From a virus: a stretch of 37,998 nt of DNA. How positions within the stretch are numbered: position 1 is the first letter of the stretch; every line of letters begins with the position of its first letter. Below, piece after piece: positions 7,284-15,594 of this stretch. Location of the stretch: the IMG/VR virus record IMGVR_UViG_3300041411_000402, positions 1 through 37,998 of that record; one strand, written 5' to 3'. The position numbers and the translations under genes were made by a program. Below the pieces are notes generated by a model. That model was not told the origin of the DNA and searched no databases. It saw nothing but the letters and a program-made list of their open reading frames with translations.

Positions 7284-8453
7284 TTAGCTGTTTACGGATG
7301 CGGCGAAGTTCGCCAGATAGGTGTCAGTAATGCGCTGGCGCAGCGTCAGGTCTTCCAGCGGCGGAACCGGCGTATAGTCGTAATCAATAAAGAGCTTGCC
7401 CACCTTCAGGGTGTCTTTATCGTTGGCGCTTTCGTCATACCAGGCAGACGCACCCAGCAGATAACCGGCGTTAACCAGCTCGCGGAACTTCGCATTGATG
7501 CCCGCGATAATTTCGCGCACCAGAACCGGCGTCAGCGGCTTATCAACCGCCCACATGTGCGCCTCGGCCATCGTATCGGCCAGCACCTGCGCGGTGCGGG
7601 TGTAGTTCTCAAACTGAAACAGCGGATCGTCGCTGCAGGTACGATTGCCCCAGAAGCGGAAACCGTCTTTACGGATCAGCGTGGTAACGTCTGCCTCGTT
7701 GAGCAGGTCGGCGTCGGTGCCGGTCTGCTGCAGATCCCAGAATACTGATGCGGAAATGCCGGTCACGCCGTTGACGCCGACGTTAGACAGGGTTTTATGC
7801 CAGCCAGTGTCGTTGTCGATTTTGGCGCGCAGGCCCAGCGCGCGCGCGGTCGCAAAGGCGGTATCGGATTTACTGGTCGTGGTGTTCCACGCAAGGAAAT
7901 CAGGCCAGATAACCATCAGCTCACGCTGACTGAAGTTCTGGCGATAAAGGCGGGCTTCGGAAATGGTTTTACATTCCCATGCTGACACGTAGGCGAAGGC
8001 GCGCAGCTGCTGCGCGATGCTCGCAAGCGCGGTTGCCACTGACATTGAATCCAGCCCCGGCACGCCGATAATACGCGGCTTAACATCGAGCTGTGTCTGC
8101 GCGGCGAGCAGCGCTTTCATGCCGGTATACTGGCCGTTTTCATCCGTGCCGCCGATGATATTGGACGTGGTTTCGGCTTCGTCGGCACCTTCAGCCACGC
8201 GCACGACGACGGTCACGGGTTTTGACTGGTCGGCGATGGCCTGCAGCGCGGCAGCGAGCGTGCCTTTTTTACCTGCTTTGCCGACAGCTGCCTGCACGTT
8301 GGTGATAAGTACCGGCGTATTAAGCGGGAAGGTTACCGCGTCCGCATCCTGCGCAGTGCAGACCATGCCCACGATTGCGGTTGATACGGTTGTAATGGTG
8401 CGCGTGCCGTCGTTGACTTCAACGACGCGGACACCATGATGATAATCTGACAT
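7284..8453 (-). CDS. FI: Contractile tail sheath protein gpFI
   Basis: 389 aa (P2 FI 396 aa). It starts [10 protein letters not shown], exactly the P2 FI pattern, so I use the ATG at 8453 rather than two upstream codon options. Conserved blocks include [25 protein letters not shown] at the C-terminus, and the [19 protein letters not shown] region. It is the first gene of the FI-FII-E-T-U-D operon. Its late promoter should lie in 8454-8533 or slightly upstream, but I could not assign an Ogr site with confidence. Confidence 0.95.
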   Translation of the reverse strand: MSDYHHGVRVVEVNDGTRTITTVSTAIVGMVCTAQDADAVTFPLNTPVLITNVQAAVGKAGKKGTLAAALQAIADQSKPVTVVVRVAEGADEAETTSNIIGGTDENGQYTGMKALLAAQTQLDVKPRIIGVPGLDSMSVATALASIAQQLRAFAYVSAWECKTISEARLYRQNFSQRELMVIWPDFLAWNTTTSKSDTAFATARALGLRAKIDNDTGWHKTLSNVGVNGVTGISASVFWDLQQTGTDADLLNEADVTTLIRKDGFRFWGNRTCSDDPLFQFENYTRTAQVLADTMAEAHMWAVDKPLTPVLVREIIAGINAKFRELVNAGYLLGASAWYDESANDKDTLKVGKLFIDYDYTPVPPLEDLTLRQRITDTYLANFAASVNS

Positions 8454-8533
8454 CTGATGCACTCCGTTTTGAGGGTGTGCTCAGGGTGTCAGGTCAGGTT
8501 TAGCGGTGCATCTGATGGGGGTTTGCTGGTCAG

Positions 8534-8875
8534 TCAGCAGACAGAATTAGTAATCTGGCGCTGCCTGTCGGCCGGTATGTACCGGTAAAGGGTTTTTACT
8601 GACACCTCCAGCACAAGTGCAATCTGCTGCAGCGTCGCGCCGTTCGCCAGCATTCTTTCAGCCCGGCCGATCACGTCCGGGGGCATTATGCGACGCCTGC
8701 CGCCGATGCGCCTGTATTCCGTGCAGCCGCCAGACCCGCGCGGGTGCGCTCTACGATCAGCTCGCATTCCATTTTGGCCAGGGCGCCCATGATGTGAAAG
8801 AAAAAACGGCCATTGGCGTGCAGGTATCCATGCTGTCGGTGAGACTGCGGCAGTTAACGTCACGTTGGAACTCTG
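8534..8875 (-). pseudogene. Decayed Hin/Gin/Cin-type DNA invertase
   Basis: The minus strand carries three pieces of one serine recombinase in three frames. The first is DVNCRSLTDSMDT up to about 8810. The second is RFFFHIMGALAKMECELIVERTRAGLAAARN (8804-8712), recognisable as the MGRFFFH-MSALAEMERELI block of Hin-family invertases. The third is IGGRRR plus the C-terminal helix-turn-helix (ANGATLQQIALVLEVSVKTLYRY) ending at 8534. Two single-base losses explain the frame changes (ATGGCCG for ATGGGCCG, and ACAGGCGC for ACAGGCCGC). The N-terminal catalytic serine region is absent. The enzyme is dead. It probably once inverted tail-fibre segments, consistent with the crossover-like site inside gene H at 11184-11209. 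Confidence 0.85.
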
Positions 8876-8880
8876 GCGGG

Positions 8881-9357
8881 GATACCGGTGGCAGTGGCGT
8901 TCTGGCTATAGAGTGTAGCGGAAATCGTCTCGCTGAATTTGAAACTTGAAACGCTCTATCATCCTTCATTGATATAGGTGGACATAACTACACTATCTCA
9001 AAAACTTGGCGTTAATTGCTGCTATATGGATGGTAATTTTACAGTTCTAATTATTGATGTTAAAAACGCAACAATGATTGCTAGTATAAGGTTAATTGTA
9101 GGGGCCTAAGAGGTAATCCGCATAATTACACTTCTGCAAGATGCAGGTGATATGGGCCGTGCAACCGCAATAGAAACCTGAAGTCTGGCTAAGTATAAGC
9201 GATGCCGTTTAGCGTTGAGTAGAGTAGATGCAACTTAAGTATCAGGAATTGAATAGTTTTGAATGCCGGTTTAGTTTGCATATGATCATTCATCGTGTGA
9301 AGCAGACTGAATAAAATTTCTTAACGGTAATATTGTATTATTGGCTTGATTGCGGGG
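8881..9357. other. Non-coding stretch between invertase relic and cargo gene
   Basis: About 480 bases with no convincing ORF on either strand. It may hold decayed remains of a formerly invertible tail-fibre segment, since it lies between a dead invertase and the fibre genes, but I see no recognisable fibre sequence. The composition shifts from GC-rich to AT-rich at about 8960. Confidence 0.5.
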
Positions 9358-9385
9358 TTGACAAAGTATTTTTTTTGGTTAGATT
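9358..9385 (+). promoter_or_regulatory. Predicted sigma-70 promoter of the 302-aa cargo gene
   Basis: TTGACA (9358-9363) and TAGATT (9380-9385) with a 16-base spacer, about 80 bases upstream of the start at 9467. A perfect -35 suggests expression independent of phage late control, i.e. in the lysogen. Confidence 0.6.
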
Positions 9386-9466
9386 TGTTGTCATTACTAT
9401 TAATAATGACCCTGATATTGGCAAGCGGTCAGCCTTGCATCTCATCTGAATCATACAAGGAATAGC

Positions 9467-10375
9467 ATGAGCAAAGAATTAAGGAATAATATTATCACTG
9501 CTTTAGTAACGGCCTCTCTGACAGCTGTAGGTTTTTTTGGCAAGGAACACTATGATGAGAAGAACAGGAATAGCGAATTTGTAGCCACCCTTTATAAGGA
9601 TTTATATAACAAGGGAGCAACTGAGCATGATAACTTCAATAAAGCATATTCAGACTTGCATTCTCTTTTTGCAAAAGGTTATGGATTAACAAGTTATGAA
9701 TTGGAACCTGCATATAAAGAATTCATTAAATCAATTGAATCCTACCAAAGGTATATTGATGAGCTTGAGCGATATGGGAATTCGAATCAGGTAAGGGTCG
9801 CAAAAAACCTTAATGAATGGATGTGGGCACTTTATGCTGACTTTAAAATGCAATATGACAAGGCAGAACAATTACAAAACCGATCCAGAGAGCTGTTACG
9901 TATTGAAAACACCAAGAGTGAGTGGTTTAAAGAATCGAATAACAGATTTGATAAAGAACTTGAAGATTTTATGCAGTCAGAAAATAAGGTTTATTACACT
10001 ACAAGCTTAAATGAAATGCCAGTAATTCGGGGGCTTGAGCAATATTTTAATTATCAGTTTAGAGTGTCTTTGGGTCTTGATGTTACATCAGATATGCAGA
10101 AAGAAATTGAAGAATTACCACAGTTAACTAAAAAGAAGCCTGAGACAGAATACAAAGATAAAAAATTACCTTTCGTTTTTGCTGAGCAAAGAGTTTTTGA
10201 AGCTCCAACTCTTGAATTTAGAGGTGAGACTGATGTGCTGAAATATAAAGACGATATGTTGAGGGAAAATATAAAAATGAAGTTCCTTTCTTTTGTTATT
10301 GATAATGACAAAGAACTGCGTGACTCACTTGAGAAAAGGAAAGAGTTAAAAAAGGATATTGAAAACCCTCAATAA
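9467..10375 (+). CDS. Hypothetical membrane-anchored cargo protein at the Z/fun position
   Basis: 302 aa, AT-rich, and on the strand opposite to the tail genes. I recognise no family. Residues about 8-25 form a short hydrophobic segment that could anchor the N-terminus in the inner membrane. The rest is hydrophilic, highly charged and largely helical (about 40-175 coiled-coil-like, with many E/K/N residues), ending in an EKRKELKKDIENPQ tail. It has its own promoter and a good AAGGA ribosome site 5 bases upstream. It occupies the place of P2 fun(Z), between the tail-fibre assembly gene and FI, a position known in P2 for a superinfection-exclusion gene (T5). A phage-exclusion function is therefore a reasonable inference only. 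Confidence 0.85.
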   Translation: MSKELRNNIITALVTASLTAVGFFGKEHYDEKNRNSEFVATLYKDLYNKGATEHDNFNKAYSDLHSLFAKGYGLTSYELEPAYKEFIKSIESYQRYIDELERYGNSNQVRVAKNLNEWMWALYADFKMQYDKAEQLQNRSRELLRIENTKSEWFKESNNRFDKELEDFMQSENKVYYTTSLNEMPVIRGLEQYFNYQFRVSLGLDVTSDMQKEIEELPQLTKKKPETEYKDKKLPFVFAEQRVFEAPTLEFRGETDVLKYKDDMLRENIKMKFLSFVIDNDKELRDSLEKRKELKKDIENPQ

Positions 10376-10392
10376 TAATATAAGATTTTTTG

Positions 10393-10420
10393 CCCAGAGT
10401 TTTACTAGGTAAACTCTGGG
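10393..10420. terminator. Hairpin between cargo gene and gene G
   Basis: CCCAGAGTTT (10393-10402) and AAACTCTGGG (10411-10420) form a 10-bp perfect stem between the convergent ends of the 302-aa gene and gene G. No T-run follows on either strand, so it may be a weak or processing terminator. Confidence 0.45.
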
Positions 10421-10442
10421 TCTAAAACTACAGGCCTAATTG

Positions 10443-10844
10443 TCAGGCTGGCTTTTCAGGCCATGTAATATTTAAAATTTCTTTAGTGCTGACTCGCATT
10501 AACATGACGCGGTATTTCTTCCAAGCGATAAGCTGGCTTGCCTCGTCATCCGTAGCAATCCCTAAATCGCTCGCATCCTGTAGGGGTTGAATGACCGTGT
10601 CAGCTTCAGCCCGCAGCCTGCTGCGCTTGTCGTCTGCCTGGCTGATAAGTTCCTCTGCTGACGGCGGCGGCTGCTCTGTAAGGCATGGAAGCATGTCAGC
10701 ACCGCAGGCAATCAGCTTTCCTTCAGCCTGTCCGGCAAGTAAATCGGCCCATTTTTTGTCGGTGATTTTTACAGCATCGTCAGGGATAACCAGATTGATA
10801 CTGGTATCGTAAAAAGCATTTGTAGACGGTGAATATTTTTTCAT
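10443..10844 (-). CDS. G: Tail fibre assembly protein (G/Tfa family)
   Basis: 133 aa, tail-fibre assembly chaperone of the Caudo_TAP/Tfa type. The N-terminus is YSPSTNAFYD, with a central PPPSAEELISQADDKRSRL segment and C-terminal LIAWKKYRVMLMRVSTKE...WPEKP, all typical of the family. It probably folds or caps the adjacent fibre H, whose stop codon it directly follows. It is shorter than P2 G (175 aa) but normal for Tfa proteins. Confidence 0.88.
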   Translation of the reverse strand: MKKYSPSTNAFYDTSINLVIPDDAVKITDKKWADLLAGQAEGKLIACGADMLPCLTEQPPPSAEELISQADDKRSRLRAEADTVIQPLQDASDLGIATDDEASQLIAWKKYRVMLMRVSTKEILNITWPEKPA

Positions 10845-11804
10845 TCAGTACCCCAGCGCCAGCCAAGTAATTCCCTGAAGAGTTGAGTCAGGGCCAGTAT
10901 TTGTGAGATCAAAAGAGGATTTATTACGAAATCCTGCCCCTAAGCCATATTCACCGGACGACGGTAAAGCCGATCCCTTACAGGCGATCACGACGACACC
11001 TGCATTGGGGAATTCAATCGGCAGAACAACGGTTGTGGTTGTTTTCTGCTTAAAGCCGCCAGACCCCCATTGCAGAATCACCCCGTTTGGTAGCCGGGTG
11101 TAACCATTGCCCGATTTTACTGCTGCGAAGAAACTCATATCAGGAAGCTGATTATTGCCATTACCTACCGTCTTTTTTGCTGCGTCGCCTAAACCGAGGT
11201 TTTTGAGAACGTCAGCAACCAGCCCGGCGTCTTTGATTTCTGACAGGGCGCTTGCGATCTGCAGGTACTGGCCGTGGGGGTTATCAGCATCGATATGCTT
11301 TTTCATTACGCTGTTAGCGTAGGCCTTCACCTCGATCACCGCGTCATCAACATACTTTCGCGTTGCCAGCACCACTGACGGATCAATTTTCAGCGTGACG
11401 GCGGTTGTGCTGTTCACGATTAAAATCATGCGCACGGTCTGCGTCCGCCCGCTGCCTTCAGCCAGTTGCGGCTTATAGGTTTCCGGGCAGTTAGCAACGG
11501 CAATCAGCACGCCGTCGGCATCATACAGTCCGATTTCGCGGATCCAGAAACCGCCCTCGCTTTCCGGAATAATCTGCTCGGCAATAATCTGGCTGCTGTT
11601 TGCCGCGTCAACGGTCAGGGAATTAAGCTGCGCGCGACGCTTCTCGCCGATGAGCTTTGTCTGTGCCGCGTCAGGCGTCGGCAGCGTGCCGCCACCATCG
11701 CCGACACCCATAGAGGCGATGTTCACTTTCGTGCCGAGTGCGGCGGCGTTCGCCAGCTTAGCCGCGCCCTGATTGGTCAGCAGGGCAAAATATTTTGTCG
11801 TCAT
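10845..11804 (-). CDS. H: Tail fibre protein gpH (short form)
   Basis: 319 aa against 669 in P2 gpH, so the shaft is much reduced. Residues 1-150 are the conserved baseplate-attachment domain (MTTKYFALLTNQGAAKL, ESEGGFWIREIGLYD). A KHIDADNPHGQYL segment and a NLGLGDAAKKT repeat unit follow. The C-terminal about 105 residues (LPNGVILQWG to ITWLALGY) form a receptor-binding head resembling gp53-like fibre tips. An invertase crossover-like sequence encodes the NLGLGD portion. The gene overlaps I by 4 bases. Confidence 0.9.
   Translation of the reverse strand: MTTKYFALLTNQGAAKLANAAALGTKVNIASMGVGDGGGTLPTPDAAQTKLIGEKRRAQLNSLTVDAANSSQIIAEQIIPESEGGFWIREIGLYDADGVLIAVANCPETYKPQLAEGSGRTQTVRMILIVNSTTAVTLKIDPSVVLATRKYVDDAVIEVKAYANSVMKKHIDADNPHGQYLQIASALSEIKDAGLVADVLKNLGLGDAAKKTVGNGNNQLPDMSFFAAVKSGNGYTRLPNGVILQWGSGGFKQKTTTTVVLPIEFPNAGVVVIACKGSALPSSGEYGLGAGFRNKSSFDLTNTGPDSTLQGITWLALGY
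11184..11209. repeat. Gix/cix-like DNA invertase crossover site inside H
   Basis: The 26-bp window centred on the dinucleotide GA at 11196-11197 has the symmetric core TAAACC-GA-GGTTTT and further similarity to Mu gix (from memory). It lies at codons about 199-207 of H, the usual junction between constant and variable fibre parts in invertible fibre loci. No second inverted copy was found between here and the invertase relic. Confidence 0.6.
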
Positions 11805-12409
11805 GCGCTCACTTCCGTCAGGTCAATAAGATGCACCGCCGCGCCAGAATAGACCGGCCCGCCGACGCTGATAAGTTCAGGGGTGTAAGGGTAAACAGTC
11901 AGCTCGTCGCCGCTGTAGCTGGCAACGGCGACCGGCAGAGTGCCGTTAGCATCGAGATTAATGGACAGACCGATAAGATGACGGCTGCAGGGCTTGGCGT
12001 CAGCTATCAGGCGCTCCAGCTCGTTATACATTTCCTCGGTAATGCCGGTATCAAGTACGCCCACGTCCAGCCGGAACGTGCCTGGCGCTTCGTTGGTTTT
12101 CCACCACTCAATTATCTTGATGAGATAGCCCAGCGGCTCAACGACGCGTCGGATTGCCCCGATAGTGCCCTTGTGCCGGTGCACGTACTGCGAGGCGGCA
12201 ACCACGGCGCGCTTTGTCGATTCAGGCCAGTCTGAATCCCAGCGGTCAACTGACCACGCCCACGCCAGATAGGGCAGAAGCTCCACCGGGCAAGTGTACG
12301 GATTCCATAACTGGCGCAGCGGCACGCTCATCGCGCCGGGGCTTGCCAGCGCCTCGGCGGCAGCAATCTCAAGCGCTGACGAGCCGGTCGGCAGCAGGCG
12401 ATCACTCAT
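11801..12409 (-). CDS. I: Baseplate protein gpI
   Basis: 202 aa (P2 gpI 176 aa). The LLPTGSSALEIAAAEAL start, LPYLAWAWSVDRWD and the TKRAVVAASQYVHRHKGT segment are diagnostic. It joins the tail fibres to the baseplate. It overlaps J by 8 bases and H by 4, typical of the tightly coupled V-W-J-I-H-G operon. Confidence 0.93.
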   Translation of the reverse strand: MSDRLLPTGSSALEIAAAEALASPGAMSVPLRQLWNPYTCPVELLPYLAWAWSVDRWDSDWPESTKRAVVAASQYVHRHKGTIGAIRRVVEPLGYLIKIIEWWKTNEAPGTFRLDVGVLDTGITEEMYNELERLIADAKPCSRHLIGLSINLDANGTLPVAVASYSGDELTVYPYTPELISVGGPVYSGAAVHLIDLTEVSA

Positions 12410-13310
12410 CCGATCCTCCCACTGTCAGCGTGTAGCCTGTGCAGTAAGCGGCCTGCGTTTTGTCGAGCACCACATCAGCCGACGGCTTAATCAGGTTGAC
12501 GCGCTGCACGCCCTCAACGTGCATGGCGGCATAGAGCGCAGACAGACGAATGTCGCGGCCGAGGCGCTTCTGCGCGCTGACAAAGGCGGCGAGCTTTGCC
12601 TCTGAGGCGGCGCGGATTGGCTCTGACTCCGGTCCCGGATAGAGGTAAAGCTCGGCCACGATTTCGTATTCCACAATCTTTGCTGACTGCACGCTCACCC
12701 GGTCGGCAACCGGGCGCACGTCCTCATCATTGAGCGCTGTATTCACCACGGCCAGCAGATCATCACCGGCCACGCCGTTGCCCTCACGCGCGAGCACTGT
12801 CACCGTGACCACTGAAGGCGACGGGCTGATGGCTGATGCATCGGCTACCCGGCCGTCAGCACTTCTGGCATGGTACTCATAGGCGCCGGTTGGCCCGGCC
12901 ACGCTCAGCCCTTCAAAGGCGGAGGCGATGCGCAGCCGGAAATCATCGTTACTTTCCATCACTGCGGGGGTTGGCGGAATGGTTGTATCGTCGGCCGGGG
13001 TAATGATCAGGCGGGGTACGCCATTGTTTACGCCGAGCTGGTCAAGGTCGCCGTCCAGCGCATACGCAACCATGACGGCCTTTGCCGCCTCGTTGATGCG
13101 CTGGCGCAGGATCAGCTCACGATAGGCATTTTCCTGCAGCAACTTAACGATGGGTTCTGACTCCAGCGTCAGCGTGCGGGCGACGGCGTCCTGCTGGTCA
13201 GCAGGGTAAAGAGAAATCAGCGTTGCTTTTCGCTCGGCCAGCAGGGTTTCATAGTCCAGCGACTCCACCACATCTGGCGCGGGCAACTGGCTCAGGTCGA
13301 TAGTTGCCAT
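12402..13310 (-). CDS. J: Baseplate wedge protein gpJ
   Basis: 302 aa, equal to P2 gpJ length. The IDLSQLPAPDVVESLDYE start, LQENAYRELILRQRINEAAKAVMVAYA and LDQLGVNNGVPRLI are family signatures of the gp6/Baseplate_J group that forms the contractile baseplate wedge. It begins 4 bases after W ends. Confidence 0.94.
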   Translation of the reverse strand: MATIDLSQLPAPDVVESLDYETLLAERKATLISLYPADQQDAVARTLTLESEPIVKLLQENAYRELILRQRINEAAKAVMVAYALDGDLDQLGVNNGVPRLIITPADDTTIPPTPAVMESNDDFRLRIASAFEGLSVAGPTGAYEYHARSADGRVADASAISPSPSVVTVTVLAREGNGVAGDDLLAVVNTALNDEDVRPVADRVSVQSAKIVEYEIVAELYLYPGPESEPIRAASEAKLAAFVSAQKRLGRDIRLSALYAAMHVEGVQRVNLIKPSADVVLDKTQAAYCTGYTLTVGGSDE

Positions 13311-13314
13311 AGTC

Positions 13315-13665
13315 TCAGCTCACAGGAACGGTTAAGGAAAAAGGCTGCGCGTTGTCGGTGCGGTTGCCGGACAGCTCAACCACCATTGCGCCGTTGATAT
13401 CCGACTCAAAGCTGATGGCAGTCAGCATTACGCGCGGCTCCCATTTCAGGATCGCCATATAGCAGGCCGACATAATCTGCAGGCGCAGCGCCTCGTTTTG
13501 CGGCTGGTCAATCAGGGCGGATAAAAGCGAACCATACTGGCGGCGCATCACCCTGGAGCCGATCGGGGTCAGAAAAATGTCGCTAATCGACTGCCGGATA
13601 TGATCGAGGTCGGTCAGCGTGCCGCCGGTTTCCCGGTTCATGCCAATATATTTTGCGGTTGTCAT
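13315..13665 (-). CDS. W: Baseplate protein gpW (gp25-like lysozyme fold)
   Basis: 116 aa (P2 gpW 115 aa). Contains YIGMNRETGGTLTDLDHIRQS, the IFLTPIGSRVMRRQYGS motif characteristic of gp25/GPW family wedge proteins, and the usual C-terminal beta strands. The start overlaps V by 4 bases. Confidence 0.94.
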   Translation of the reverse strand: MTTAKYIGMNRETGGTLTDLDHIRQSISDIFLTPIGSRVMRRQYGSLLSALIDQPQNEALRLQIMSACYMAILKWEPRVMLTAISFESDINGAMVVELSGNRTDNAQPFSLTVPVS

Positions 13666-14246
13666 ACCGGCGCTCCCGTTTTTCCGCCGCTGTCGCCTGG
13701 ATGGATATGCGAATGCAGCACCTTGCCGTTTGAGGAAAGGTTGCCGCCGGTATGCATCACATCACCTTTCATCGTGCCGCCCTTAGTGACCTCCAGCTGC
13801 GCAGTTTTGAGCAGCGTTGTGCATTCCACCTCTGGCGAGTCAAACAGGATTTTTACCGCCGCTTTTATGGTTGCGGTCTGTATGCCGGTTGCCTTCAGCG
13901 CGCCGGTTTCCGGCTCGTACTCGATCACCGCGCCGTCAGGAAATGACCAGTGCAGTGCATCGGCCGAGGCAGACGGAGCCGGGTTGTCATCCGAGAAAAT
14001 GCCCGGCAGCACAAAGCCGGTATCGAGTTCGCCACCGAGGCAAAGAATAAGCACCTGCTCTCCCACTGACGGCGCATTCCAGGAGCGGGTTTTACCCGCG
14101 CGGGCGGTCAGCCAGTGCAGCCAGCCGGTTGTGTTATTTCCTGTGTCTACGCGGCATAACCCGCTGTCCAGTTTTACGTCGGACACGGTACCAATGCGTA
14201 TTAAGTTGCGTAGGAGACGCATGATTTCATTTAGTTGAATGTTCAT
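13662..14246 (-). CDS. V: Baseplate spike protein gpV
   Basis: 194 aa (P2 gpV 211 aa), the trimeric membrane-piercing spike. The OB-fold region (WLHWLTARAGKTRSW, SVGEQVLILCLGGELDTGFVLPG) is well conserved. The C-terminal apex keeps GGNLSSNGKVLHSHIHPGDSGG; the HxH in SHIHPG should bind the apical iron as in P2 gpV. The shaft is about 17 residues shorter than in P2. No strong ribosome site precedes the ATG at 14246. The 5' end is AT-rich, close to the edge of the inserted cargo block. Confidence 0.93.
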   Translation of the reverse strand: MNIQLNEIMRLLRNLIRIGTVSDVKLDSGLCRVDTGNNTTGWLHWLTARAGKTRSWNAPSVGEQVLILCLGGELDTGFVLPGIFSDDNPAPSASADALHWSFPDGAVIEYEPETGALKATGIQTATIKAAVKILFDSPEVECTTLLKTAQLEVTKGGTMKGDVMHTGGNLSSNGKVLHSHIHPGDSGGKTGAPV

Positions 14247-14287
14247 GCGTATAAAATGAAGGGTCTAATGTATTTTTTAAAGTGAGT

Positions 14288-14315
14288 CCTGTTTACCTAG
14301 CTGTCAACAAACAGG
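14288..14315. repeat. Inverted repeat upstream of V
   Basis: CCTGTTT (14288-14294) and AAACAGG (14309-14315) flank a 14-base loop. It straddles the stop codon of the radical SAM gene and lies about 45-70 bases upstream of V. It could be a weak terminator for the cargo operon or part of a late-promoter control site; neither is demonstrated. Confidence 0.4.
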
Positions 14316-15575
14316 CTCACTAAGCTTTGATTTAGCTTCGTCTAAGAGAATTGAAAATTCCGTCTTAATTTTTTTGTATATTGGAAGCCCAAACTCATCA
14401 AGTGTAAGCGTATTTGAAATTCCATTAAAAAATGACGGTTTAAAAACCCCTAAGTCACCGCTCCATATCTTCATTAAGTACCCAATCCATTCCGGAATGT
14501 CATGGTTCCCAATTGATATCCTGGCTTTAGAGTTTAGGTATGATGATATTTTCTTATTTGGGATCCAATGACTCAGCAACTCATCAAATAAAATGAGATC
14601 ATTATCGTTTTTGTTTTTAATTGCACCTAAAACATTTCCTCTAAAAAAGTTGGCGTCTTTGAGGTAAATGTCGGCTGCACCGCAGCAACTATTTCCATCA
14701 GAATAATGGAGTATATCGTTGTCAGCAAAACCAAAACTTAACCCTAATGCTCGCGCATATTCAAACATACGTATGAGCCAATATTGCCTAACTATGAGAG
14801 GTAATGAAAATTCCCTGCCCGATTTTATAGCCCCGAGTGATCTATAATGCTGAACAGGATTGTTTGAAAGTATTCTTTTCAAACTAGATCCAAACTTCAA
14901 GTTTGCATCCATTGGGACTTTTAAATATTCAGCAGAAATATGCTTGACTCCATTTTTTGAAGCCTCATCTAATAAATCAAAAGAACTAAGCTCATGCCCT
15001 GGGATTATGGGTTGAAACCTAAGAGAAACAGGTAAGTCATATGATGATAATAGACCGGCGCAAGAAATTATATCTTTCAATGGTGGGCATTTCTTATCAA
15101 CAGAACTTCTATAGCCCTCATTAATTATTGTTGTGGAAAACCTAATGTAACAGTTTGAATGCTTTATAACCTCTAGGTATTTTCCACTTGATAACAATGT
15201 TCCCTTTGTACTTATTATGAATGGGTAATTAAATTCATTTAATACCTTTATGTACTCAAGAGTTACTCCTGTTTTAGCTTCAATATTAGAAAAAGGGTCT
15301 GACATACCACCTAACTGAAAAGGTATTCTTCTCAAGATGAACTCATCAAGAGCAGAAGCTATTTCACCTTTTACAACTCTCTTTAACCTTTTTTTTAAAA
15401 TCTCAGGATTGGCTACTTTTAATGGCTGTTCTCTTCCAAAACCTTGTCGAGTTTTTGCGAAACAGTAAGCGCAACCATAACCACAGTTATTATAAGTGTC
15501 TAGTCGCAAAGGCGTTGCGCAAAATGGTAGTTGGCTGGTTAGGGCTGTAGAATACCTGTAAACATCTTCCTTCAT
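14304..15575 (-). CDS. Radical SAM protein, SPL/Rv2578c-like (cargo)
   Basis: 423 aa. The radical SAM cluster motif C31-x3-C35-x2-C38 is present in NNCGYGCAYCFAKT, in the YxNCxxxCxYCFA context shared by spore-photoproduct-lyase-like (SplB/Rv2578c) proteins. LGGMSDPFSNIE (about 93-104), ISTKGTLLSSGKYLE and RFQPIIPGH match later SPL-type motifs. It should bind a 4Fe-4S cluster and S-adenosylmethionine; the substrate is unknown. The C-terminal 150 residues have no recognised domain. The gene is AT-rich and lies between S and V in the late operon, 19 bases after a three-TM partner gene. I infer a two-gene cargo system, possibly defence or lysogenic conversion. Confidence 0.85.
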   Translation of the reverse strand: MKEDVYRYSTALTSQLPFCATPLRLDTYNNCGYGCAYCFAKTRQGFGREQPLKVANPEILKKRLKRVVKGEIASALDEFILRRIPFQLGGMSDPFSNIEAKTGVTLEYIKVLNEFNYPFIISTKGTLLSSGKYLEVIKHSNCYIRFSTTIINEGYRSSVDKKCPPLKDIISCAGLLSSYDLPVSLRFQPIIPGHELSSFDLLDEASKNGVKHISAEYLKVPMDANLKFGSSLKRILSNNPVQHYRSLGAIKSGREFSLPLIVRQYWLIRMFEYARALGLSFGFADNDILHYSDGNSCCGAADIYLKDANFFRGNVLGAIKNKNDNDLILFDELLSHWIPNKKISSYLNSKARISIGNHDIPEWIGYLMKIWSGDLGVFKPSFFNGISNTLTLDEFGLPIYKKIKTEFSILLDEAKSKLSEPVC

Positions 15576-15594
15576 TATTCATATCCCTTTGATA

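Noticed and set aside
5883-7748. 621-codon plus-strand ORF across T, E, FII and FI
   Set aside because: Antisense to four recognised tail genes; codon pattern is a shadow of their third positions.
8617-8949. Plus-strand ORF over the invertase relic, and a following NYTISKTWR* reading, as a possible tail-fibre tip
   Set aside because: The frame is interrupted by stops and shows no recognisable fibre domain; most of it is antisense to the invertase pieces.
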